DNA of 64,000 nucleotides, taken from Plotosus lineatus (lineage: Eukaryota; Chordata; Actinopteri; Siluriformes; Plotosidae). The notes below the pieces were generated by a model. The model was not told the DNA's origin. It did not search any database and saw nothing but the letters and a program-made list of their open reading frames with translations. Position numbers and translations under genes: made by a program. Shown here piece by piece: positions 31,606 to 40,905 of this stretch. Each line of letters begins with the position of its first letter. The stretch's first letter is position 1. The stretch covers positions 4,861,501-4,925,500 of the forward strand of contig CM045746.1 in the NCBI GenBank assembly GCA_024760905.1, written 5' to 3'.

Positions 31606-33297
31606 ACAGTAGGCCCTTGACATTCGCGGGGGGGTACGGTTCCGGGCCTTCCCACGAATTGAGATAATCCGCGGGTTCTGTACCCGAAAGTAAAACCCCA
31701 TGTATGACGTCACATGCGCGAATGAGCAGCTGGCAGTAAAATACTATGTATCTATTACATGCACTAAAATATGCTTCTTAAGTACATTCTACAGACAGTC
31801 TTACTTATTAATACATTATTAATGTAGTAAAATGTAGTAGTCATGATTAAGAAAAACTTTTAAATTTTGTACTGTGATATTTAGTAATAAAATATATAAA
31901 CATTATACAGCATATACTGTTGTAAAGCACTTTTTCAATTATTATTCCAGTACAGTACCTAAGTTAATTCTGAGAATGTTTGTGTGTGAGATTTTATGTT
32001 CTGTAGCATGTTTAACAAATGATACCAAAAGGATAAACTTTATTACGCTTCATGTCCTTTTACATTGAACTTGGAGTCATGTCTTGGAGTGACGTCTCCA
32101 AGATGGTGCTGCTTAGAGGGCAAGGTCGCGGAGTTCTCAGAGTCAAATTGTTTCTTTGTTGGTTTTAATGTTTTAGTTGTTTGTTCATGTTTTGCACTAT
32201 GCTCGTCTATATCAGTCGACCCTACTACAGCTATGAGCAGCTTCAGCTTTGGGCCACTAAGCACGCAACAACTTCTATCTTGAGCTGCTATGCTATCATT
32301 AAGCCCAGGCGGAGTTCTCAGATTCTCCGGCGCTTGGTTAGCACTTCCGGCCATACTGCTTTAAAATGTTCAGTCCGTGCGAAACAAGATGGATGAGCTT
32401 CATGCTCAGATTGCAGTGCAGAGAGATCAACAGGACTGTGTTTCTGTGAAACATGGCTCGAGGAGAGTACACCCGAAACGGTGATTATACCAGCCGGCTA
32501 CACGGCCTTCATCCCCTGCAATCCCAAGCACCGGAGTCGTCGTTTGGCCCTTTCCCGCCTGGCCTTCTTTGTTAGCTGGGATACGGCTCGCTGCCTACTA
32601 TGCATGTTAGCTCCGCTAATAACATGTTAGCTCTGCTTAGTTATACACGCCCGAAGATACTCCGATCTTATAGCTGTAGTGGAGTCGACTGGTCGTAGAT
32701 GAGCATAGTGCAAAACATGAAAAAATAAAACAAATTAAAACGAACAAAGAAACAATTTGAACTCTGATAACTTTGTGACGTTGCCCTCTGGGCAGCGCCA
32801 TCTTGGAGACGTCACTCCAACTTCAATGGAAAAGGACATGAAGAGTACTGTGTTAAAGTTTCTCCTTTTGGTATCGTTTGTTAAACATGCTACAGAACAT
32901 AAATAAAATCTCACGCATAAACATGAACTTAAGGTACTGTACTGGAATAATAATTGAAAAAGATTTTAATACAACAGTTCTGAGAAAACCGTCGTTTCTC
33001 AGGAGAAAGTCTTATTTCTTCAGAAGAGACATCCAGCATTTTCTATCGCTTAGCCAGAGAAGACGCATAGCGTTTGAGTGGTATAGAGCTTAACTGGTAA
33101 TTAAAACCCACACACAAAAAAAAAGGCTCATTAACAACTTGTGCGCAATTGAGAAAAAAGGGGCGGGGCATCAGCTCAACCAATCAAGAGAAAGGAGGAC
33201 AGCCATTGGCTGAATTTGAATCTCGTGCCGGTTGCTCTGCAGTCAGTGAATACTCAAACCGTGGGTGCAAAACCGCGAATAGTCAAGGGCCTTACTA
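31606..33297 (+). mobile_element. Tigger-like T1 element with large internal palindrome
   Basis: Ends CAGTAGGCCCTTGACATTCG (31,606) and the complement of AGTAAGGCCCTTGACTATTC (33,278-33,297). Inside, 31,918-32,230 and 32,670-32,975 are inverted copies of one another. They flank a unique spacer with an L2-like endonuclease fragment. The outer part of each arm is T1 3' sequence (CAGTACAGTACCTAAGTTAA; GTTTAACAAATGATACCAAA), the inner part L2 5' sequence. No transposase frame survives. Confidence 0.8.
32061..32640 (+). pseudogene. L2/CR1-like LINE 5' end with endonuclease start
   Basis: Plus-strand frame from about 32,363 reads NVQSVRNKMDELHAQIAVQR and DQQDCV. After a frameshift it reads CETWLEESTPETVIIPAGYT. 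The N..S.RNKMDEL...I and CETWL boxes are the first two motifs of the endonuclease in L2/CR1/Rex1-type LINEs. Upstream is 5' UTR-like sequence with GACGTCTCCAAGATGG. The copy stops near 32,640 before the rest of the endonuclease. The same 5' UTR segment lies inverted at 32,670-32,845 and also at 24,080-24,265. Confidence 0.65.
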
Positions 33298-33347
33298 TAT
33301 ATATGTATATGTATATGTATGTATGTATATATGTATATGTATATATA

Positions 33348-33380
<33 letters not shown>

Positions 33381-33432
33381 ATGTGTGTGTATGTATATAT
33401 ATAATATACACACACACACACACAATGCTGTT
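33295..33432. repeat. Compound (TATG)n/(GT)n/(AC)n microsatellite
   Basis: Simple sequence; open frames here are artefacts. From 33,433 to 34,879 the DNA is AT-rich and non-repetitive with no convincing gene; a GAGA-run lies at 34,741-34,755. Confidence 0.95.
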
Positions 33433-34879
33433 ATATATACAGCAGTCATAACATATTACCCTTTACTCTTTACCTTTGGCCTGGTTATATGGCTTAAAAA
33501 TAAAATGTCTTTTTATTTATTTATTATTATTTAAATAAACCTAAACCAAATTTAACAATTCTGATTTATTCATATATTTTTTAATCAAAGAGATTATTTA
33601 CTAAGTTTAACAATATCAACACCGAGAAGAATCGCAAACACATTTCTTGAATTAAACCATTTTTCTGAGGTCTGTGGGAGAGACTCCAGCCTAGTGCAGA
33701 ACTGATGGCTCTCCTGAAGTAAATTTTATGCATATAAAAATATTTAGCAAATTGGCAATTATCTTATTGAATTGAATTTATAATTTAAAAATTCACCTCT
33801 TTCTGAACCACAACTTTGAAATAGTCAGTAATATGGATTTTTGCACCTAGCTCATTTCACTCACTCGCCAGCCAACTGATTGTCCTTGTTTGGACCAATT
33901 TTGGTACGCAGTTACCTCTGATACCAGTTAGAGTCACTCCGAACCTTACATTATTTCATTTTACTTGCCTCTAACACGTAAACTTTTGGAACTGACCCTG
34001 TCTGCAGTTATTCACTACACATTATATTCTGTACTATATACTGAGTTCACCACTTTTTAATGGGTCCGAATGTGTACCGAGAACAATGTAGTTTGTTTAA
34101 TATATGCCGTTATTCATTCTGAGAAGGAATGAACAAGGGATGGTTAATAACCAAGGAAAATATATATTCAATTTAATTCGATTCAATTTTATTTGTGTAG
34201 TGTCACTATTTATATTTAAAATTGTCCCAATGCCGCATTACATAAAACAAATAATAATTTATTTAATAAAGAGTTTGAACATTTCTCTATAAACATACAA
34301 TCCTAACATCCCTGGTGACAGTGGCAATAAAAACATAAGACATGAATAAACCTTGAGAGGAACCGGATTCAAACGGGAAACCCATCTTTATTTGGGTGAA
34401 AAAAGATAAAAATATAAACCATGTAGCAGAAAGTTCAGTGTAATTTAACATGAAATCTAGTTGGTTCACCAGCAGTGGAAAGTTATCTTCAGATTTTGAG
34501 TGTATATTTAGAACCATATTGATCAGCAGCAGCAGGATCGGGGGCTTCCAAAATGAGAACTCCAGCCTATACTTGAATATCAGGACAGATCACAGGATTC
34601 CGAGAGCAGAAGGATCAGGATCACTGGCATCTGATCAGTACTAGCATGTGTAGCAACAAAACCAGAGAGAATTTTTTAAATTATGCTACACTGTCATGCA
34701 TTGTGTTTGGGTGTGGGAGAAAATGCCTGATAAAATGCCTGAGAGAGAGAGAGAGTGGTTCCTTACTGTCCTCTCTCTCGTTTCTTACTTTATTATGTAA
34801 ACCTAAGTAATATTGTGTTTATCTTGGTGGAGAGGACTTGAAGTGTATAATTTACTATAAAAGAACCATTAAAACAGCA

Positions 34880-35205
34880 ATGGTGGCCTGGTGGTAAGGC
34901 GCTGGATCACTGATCCCAAGTTTGGAGGTTCAAGCCCCCCCCCCCCCCAATCAATGGGTTGTCCCCCCTTCCCCAGTGCATTTAACTGGATTATCAAAGG
35001 CCGGCCGGCCACGTCTCGTGAGGTTCATGCAAAAGAAGCATTGCTGACTTTTGTCAAGAGTAGCAGCATAGCTGTCAGCATGTTTCCTGATGGCCTGGTG
35101 AGCTGTCCAGGGTGTACTATGCCCTCACCCAGAGTCAGCTGAGCTGGGCGCCTGCCTCCCCGTGACCTTAATTAGGATTAAGCAGTTCAGAAATGAAATG
35201 AGGAC
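34880..35205 (+). repeat. Glu-headed SINE with tail B, sense copy
   Basis: Head at 34,880-34,945 (GCAATGGTGGCCTGGTGGTA, box B GGTTCAAG merged with a C-run), body (CCAGTGCATTTAACTGGATT; GCATTGCTGACTTTTGTCAA), then tail B (GATGGCCTGGTGAGCTGTCC to AATTAGGATTAAGCAG), ending AGAAATGAAATGAGG. Bases 35,206-35,889 show nothing recognised. Confidence 0.85.
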
Positions 35206-35889
35206 TGTAAAGTACAATGAAATAGTTAAGGACAGTTAAAAAAAAAAAAAGGCAAATTTGAGTAAAATATTAAAGTTACAATGCAGAACAAAATTGATTC
35301 AGAGCCTCAAATATAATTTAATAAATGGCAGCAACATTGTTTTGTATGGATGCTCCATACCTTGACCGTTGTGTGTGTCAGCGTTGCCCAATTAATGGCG
35401 GCAAAGAGTGTCCTTAAAGTGTCTCAATGCCAATGAGCTTATAGTCCTCTTTTTTTAACCCTCTGTACAGTGAATAAGGGTCGTGAATGAGAGAGCGATT
35501 TCGGATACAGAGTGACTGTTCACTTTCTGTGTATTACACGCCTTTGCTGGTGTGTAAGATCATCAGTTGTTTTTCACGTTAGCGGTCAGTGCTCAGAATG
35601 GTTTTAATGTCATAACAATTAAATCAGCCATAGCTGATTAGTCTGTATACAGTATATACTGTACTGACATAACTGCTATTTGGAATTGCTGTTTGTTTAC
35701 TATAAATGTGATGTATTCTGAAGATTTAAGAGAATTGCACAGGTGGTCTACGTTCCTTCCAATCCAGTTGTGCTGTGACATGCCTGTGCCTAACAAGGAA
35801 ATGAGTTTAAGCTCCTGTTCTGTTATTTGTGGAGGCAAAACTGTCCCCAATTACCAGTCCAAAGTTCTAGAACTCCCTCGCCCCTTCAG

Positions 35890-37395
35890 CCAACAAGGGC
35901 AACACATTTGTGGGGACTTGTGCATCAAAGGAGGGTGTTCAGCAAGAATATTTGCAAAATAAGATGACTGCGGAGTCAGACATTTTGATTGAACAGAGCA
36001 ATTGTACAAATTCTGTTTTACCACCAAACTGCTTGTTTGATGCTTTATCGGGAAATTTGGGAAATGGAGGTGTTCTAAAACTGTTTACCGTTAGTGTATT
36101 GTACAGATGATTAGTTATGCTGGTAGTCAGTTGCTTTATTAAGAAAATTAAAGAACACTTTTAAAAATTAGTCAAACTATTAAAAATGATTTTGCTGACT
36201 CACGTTTGATCACGTTTTCACATTCTCCTCGTCATGGGATGTCCGGTTGTATTAGAATCTGGTGTTACGATTGCTTTATTTTACTCTGAATGGTATTCTT
36301 ACTGTTTCAAAATGAATTTGATTTGTTTAGAAAGTACCAGTGTAATCTTTCCTGTTATAGGGTCAATTAATTTAAAATTTTCATCTTTGGATCATACTAC
36401 AGATCCGTGTAAAATGAAATATTCAAATGTAAAACTGGTTGTTTATTTTGTTGTTGCTGATGTTTTAGTTGTGTTTCTCAGACTGTGGTGTTGACAATGT
36501 CTGTCCAAATTACTTACAAATAATGCTTAGCTCCCACAGCCCCATAAAAAGGAAAATAATTTATTATTGGTGGTGTTGATGTGGATATGTACTTCATTAC
36601 AGGTTTTGTATAAAGTTTTAAAATTATTGTACACATTTTCTCAAAAACAAACAGTGTTAAATGTTTCACATCTTTATTTTGATTGATGTATGAAAATTCG
36701 AGTTCTGAAAAAATGTCAATCTTCCAGTGAGGTTTGTTATTCATGTGTTTTTGTTTGAAAAATTTCACCTTGTACATCCTCTTCTTTTATTTGATTTCAT
36801 TCCAATCACTATAAAATTCCCTGGTTATAATGTTAAATTGACTAAAGCAACAATGTGCTTATGTTCTCATCACTCAAGTCCTTTTTTAAAATGTTTGTGT
36901 TTAAATGCTTCACTCGTTCTGAAATTTAGAATGATTTCTTGTGCTCCTTTAAATCATTTTAGAAGTTTGAACCATTTCAGGTTTGGTACCTCAGGTGAGA
37001 ATAAAATCCACCTATCCGAGGGCTAAAGTCTGAGTGTTTTACACGAATGTTTGCTGAACTGCAAACGGTGTTTTCTAATCTGCAGCTTGCACTGTGGAAA
37101 TTGTCGTTTATTTAGTTTCAGTCGGTGGGTGTAACAGCTTGTTATTTGACTGTAGATAAGTATATCCCTGATAGAACATGTATATAACCCCCCACCCCCC
37201 CCACAAATGACTGACCGTGACACTTTTGCTGTGAGTAAATGTATTAGCTTATAGCAAACTAGCGGACTTGTTTACTACTCTAGTCACGTCTTTGATGTTT
37301 GATTCCTACATTAATCTGAACTCCTAACAATTAGCTGTTCAATGTAAGCACTTGTATTTGATATTTTTCTTTAATAAAATGCTTTCTCAACTGTA
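35890..37395 (+). other. Candidate terminal exon and 3' UTR
   Basis: CTCCCTCGCCCCTTCAG at 35,873-35,889 is a strong acceptor with a pyrimidine tract. The frame opening at CC.AAC.AAG runs 73 codons to TGA at 36,108 (GNTFVGTCASKEGVQQEYLQ; TNSVLPPNCLFDALSGNLGN), and an in-frame stop lies just upstream of the acceptor. About 1.27 kb of T-rich, repeat-free sequence follows and ends at AATAAA (37,373-37,378), as in a 3' UTR. The acceptor phase matches the GTAAAT donor at 22,712. No homolog recognised; the exon may belong to another gene or be chance. Confidence 0.3.
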
Positions 37396-37680
37396 CTTCA
37401 GACTTTTATTGCGTTAGATTGTTGTTTTTTAAAGAAAAACAATGCATCATTGTGACACACCACCTTGTAATCAAATTAAAGATTTCATGTACTAAGATTT
37501 ACATTTAATTTTATTAATGCTGAATGCTAAAACAATGCTTCATTATTCACCATGATCAAGTCATGTTGTTGTTATAATTTGACCGTAATGCAGGGAAAAG
37601 GCGGTGGTTTTGTTTTGTTAAAGTAGGTCAAGACATGTTGCAGGCATGCCCGAGAATTGGGAAATTCCGAGGGGCTGGAA

Positions 37681-37681
<1 letters not shown>

Positions 37682-37734
<53 letters not shown>

Positions 37735-37755
37735 AATATATATATATATATATAC
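37682..37755. repeat. (GT)n(AT)n microsatellite
   Basis: GT units from 37,684, then AAAAAAATATATATATATA. Confidence 0.97.
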
Positions 37756-37979
37756 ACCGTGGGCCCCCAACTTGCGAAGACCCCTGTGTGCGAAATCCCT
37801 GGTTTACAAAAAAACATTTTCCTGAGTTTCCGTCCCCGAGATACGAAACAACTCCCGCTTACAAAAAGAAATTCAAACTCGCCAATCAAAATTTCACACG
37901 ATGCGCGACTTGCTCTCTCATTTGCTGTCTCTCAACATCCTGCCCCACTGGCCTCCCAGATAGACAGAAGGAATCTTCA

Positions 37980-38930
37980 CTCTTTAGTTTTTAGTTTAGT
38001 TTTTAAGTTGTTTTAATTCAGTAAATGTTTAATAAATTTGGGTGCATTTGAGCTCCTCTGGAATTCCGATCCCTCAAGGAATCAAATTAAAGTTGAGTTT
38101 GTCAAGCAGGGAATGCGCTTTGAATTCACGTCTTGTGGCCGTGGCTCGCAGTGCGCGGCGAGAGAGAGACAGACAGAGAGAGAGAGAAGGAATAATGCTT
38201 TAGTTTTTAGTTTAGTTTTTTAAGTTGTTTTAATTCAGAAAATGGTCAAGCAGGGAATGCGCTTTGAATTCACTTCTTGTGGGCATGACCCGCAGTGCGG
38301 GCACGAGAGAGAGAGAGAAGGAATAACTTTTTAGTTTTTAGTTTTTAAAGTTGTTTAATTCAGTAAATGTTTAATAAATGTGGGCATATTTGAGCTCATC
38401 TGTAATTCCGATCCCTCAAGGAATCAAATTAAAGTTGAGTTTGTCAATCAGGGAATGCGCTTTAAAGTTCACGTCTTGTGTGCGTGGCCCACAGCGCGCG
38501 CGCGCGAGAGAGAGAGAGAGATACACTGAGAGACAACAAGAAAGAGAGAGAGAGAGAGAAGGAACAACGCTTTAGTGTTTAATTTAGTTTTTAAGTTGTT
38601 TTAATTCAGTAAATGGTCAAGCAGGGAATGCGCTTTGAATTCACGTCTTGTGGGCGTGGCCCGCAGCGCGCACGCACGCGAGAGCAAGAGAGAGAGAATG
38701 AGAGAGAAGGAATAACTTTCGTTTTTAGCTTTTTAAGTTAATTAATTCAGTAAATGTTTAATAAACGTGGGTGCATTTGAGCTCATCTGGAGTTTCAATC
38801 CCTCAAGGAATCAAATTAAAGTTGAGTTTGTAAAGCAGGGAATGCGCTTTGAATTCCACGTCTTGTGGGCGTGGCCCGCAGCACGAGAAAAAGAGAGAGA
38901 GAGGTGTGTGTGTGTGTGTGTGTATTAATA
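37980..38930 (+). repeat. Irregular tandem array, five units of about 145-220 bp
   Basis: Units share GGGAATGCGCTTTGAATTCA then CGTCTTGTGGGCGTGGCC (near 38,111, 38,255, 38,453, 38,625, 38,843), a variable GAGAGA tract, and TTTTAAGTTGTTTTAATTCA. Some units also carry the longer TTTGAGCTCATCTGGA and CCCTCAAGGAATCAAATTAA block, so long and short units alternate. An inverted single unit is at 56,000-56,150 in the T2 copy there. Confidence 0.9.
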
Positions 38931-39169
38931 AAAAATGTTTAATAATGGCTTAATTAATAAATATGTTAATAAAATGGTTTAATATGCTAATAAAATGTTT
39001 AAATGGTTTAATAAATTATTTTCTTTTACTTTTAACACATATTTCATACAAAATTGGTGTATTTTTAGCATTTTTAAAGTGTTTATGGGATTTATCCAGT
39101 CCAAAGACTGGAGCCTTGGAACGGATTAGGCGTTTAACATGTAAGATGCGACCCCTACTTACGAAATCC

Positions 39170-39400
39170 CCGCTATAGATGCAGCTCCATAGTAGCCAAT
39201 TAAAGGGAGCTGCATCATCCCTCCTAGCCAATGGGAGGCTAGCAGGGCGGGATGTTGGGAGATAGCTAATAAGAGGAAGCTGCATCATCCCCCCTAGCCA
39301 ATGGGAGGCCAGCGGGGCGGGATGTTGGGAGATAGGCAATGGAAGGTAGCTGCGTCATCCCTCCTAGCCAATGGGGGCCAGTGGGGCGGGATGTTTGAAT
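39170..39400 (+). repeat. Three 76-bp promoter-like units with CCAAT and GC boxes
   Basis: Each unit contains GCTGCATCATCCCTCCTAGC, CCAATGGGAGGC, and GGGGCGGGATGTTGGGAGAT. Paired CCAAT and GGGCGGG motifs per unit suggest a duplicated transposon promoter. Diverged inverted copies are at 15,255-15,360. Confidence 0.85.
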
Positions 39401-39884
39401 GTCATTGATGGGAGAGCAGCTCGTGCATTGTTTGAATGGCACATTTGAATTTTTAAGATGGCGCTTTCGTAACGTGAACTTGTTTCGTATCCACAGACAA
39501 AAATTTTAGGAAAATGCGTTTCGTAACCTGAATTTTTTGTTTGTTGAGACTTTCGTGAAGTGAGGTACCACTTATAATATTCACCAGATGTGTCACTGTC
39601 ACACTTTGAAAAAGGACTGTAAATACAGTAGGCCCTCGTTATTTGCTGGGGTTTGGTTCCGGCCCCTCCCGTGAATGAATATAATCACAGAGTTCTGAAC
39701 CCTGAAGTAAAACCCCATGTATCATATTACATGTGCTAAAATATGCTTCTTAAACACATTCTATAGACATTCTTACTCATTAATACAGTATTAATGTAGT
39801 AAAATGTAGTAATGATTAAGAAAAACGTTTCAATTTATGCACTGTTATATTTATTAATGAAATATATAAACATACAGCATAGTT

Positions 39885-39912
39885 ATATATATATATATAT
39901 ATGTATTATATA

Positions 39913-39950
<38 letters not shown>
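39885..39950. repeat. (AT)n microsatellite
   Basis: TATA-type simple repeat immediately 5' of the Tc1 derivative. Confidence 0.95.
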
Positions 39951-39953
<3 letters not shown>

Positions 39954-39955
<2 letters not shown>

Positions 39956-40832
39956 GTGGTATGAAAAAGTATCTGAAGCTTTTGGAATTTCTCACATTTC
40001 TGCATAAAATCACCATCAAATGTGATCCGATCTTTGTCAAAATCACACAGATGAAAAAACAGTGTCTGCTTTAACTAAAACCACCCAAACATTTATAAGT
40101 TTTCATATTTTAATGAGGATAGCATGCAAACAATGACAGAAGGGGGAGGAATAAGTAACTGAACCCTCTGCCTAAGGAGAATTAAAGAGCAATTGAAACC
40201 AATTTTTACCAAACAATTGAAGTCAGGTGTGTGCCCAATCGCTGATGAGTGGCTTAAAGCTGCCCTGCCCACTATAAAACACACACCTGGTAAGAATTGT
40301 CTTGATGAGAAGCATTGTCTGATGTGCACCATGGCTCACTCAAAAGAGCTGTCTGAAGACCTGCGATCAAGAATTGTTGATTTGTATAAAGCTGGGAAAT
40401 GATACAAAACCATCTCTAAAAGTCTGGATGTTCATCAATCGACAGTCAGAGAAGTTGTCTACACATGGAGAGAGTCTGGCACTGTTGCTTCTCTCCCAAG
40501 GAGTGGCCGTCCACCAAAGATGACGCCTAGAGTTCAGCGCAGAATACTCGGAGAGGTAAAAAAAAAACAACAACCTAGAGTGTCTGTTAAAGACTTACAG
40601 AAATCACTGGCACAGTCCAATATCTCTGTGCACACATCAACTATATGTAAAACAATGGCCAAGAATGGTGTTCATGGGAGGACGCCAAGGAGGAAGCCAC
40701 TGCTGTCTAAAAAAACCATTATTGCTCGTTTAATGTTCGCATATTTTGACAAAGATCAGATCACATTTGATGGTGATTTTATGCAGAAATGTGAGAAATT
40801 CCAAAAGGTTCAGATACTTTTTCATACCACTG
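39954..40832 (+). mobile_element. Tc1-like deletion derivative
   Basis: Terminal repeats CAGTGGTATGAAAAAGTATC at 39,954 and the complement ending at 40,832. The similarity extends about 100 bp (TTCTCACATTTCTGCATAAA; ATCACATTTGATGGTGATTT inverted). The left two-thirds keep the promoter and transposase N-terminus. The catalytic domain is deleted at about 40,720, where sequence jumps to the right terminal repeat. Confidence 0.9.
40331..40720 (+). pseudogene. Tc1-like transposase N-terminal half
   Basis: Starts MAHSKELSEDLRSRIVDLYK (40,331), then AGK and a stop (TGA at 40,400), then YKTISKSLDVHQSTVREVVY (helix-turn-helix), RSGRPPKMTPRVQRRIL (GRPR-like hook), and ISVHTSTICKTMAKNGVHGR of the second HTH. 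It ends at RRKPLLSKKT, where the DDE domain is deleted. DNA binding only; cannot cut. Confidence 0.85.
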
Positions 40833-40894
40833 TATGTGTATATGTATATGTATGTATATATTTTCATTTTGTATGTATAATATATTATCCAGTG

Positions 40895-40905
40895 ATAAGC
40901 TCTAT
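40895..40905. repeat. Target-site duplication, left copy, of RTEX-like LINE
   Basis: ATAAGCTCTAT, 11 bp, repeated at 43,622-43,632. Confidence 0.9.

Larger units (their letters stand above)
37757..39572. mobile_element. Tigger-like T2 element with internal tandem arrays
   Basis: Left part CCGTGGGCCCCCAACTTGCG and TACGAAACAACTCCCGCTTA; right end the complement of the T2 terminus (GAAGTGAGGTACCACTT). Between them lie two arrays: a long-unit array at 37,980-38,930 and a CCAAT-rich 76-bp array at 39,170-39,400. No transposase frame. Related fragments are at 11,262, 15,170-15,819 and 55,716-56,160. Confidence 0.65.

Noticed and set aside
35693..35962. 89-codon frame overlapping the candidate last exon
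   Set aside because: A different frame crossing the putative acceptor; no motif or splice support.
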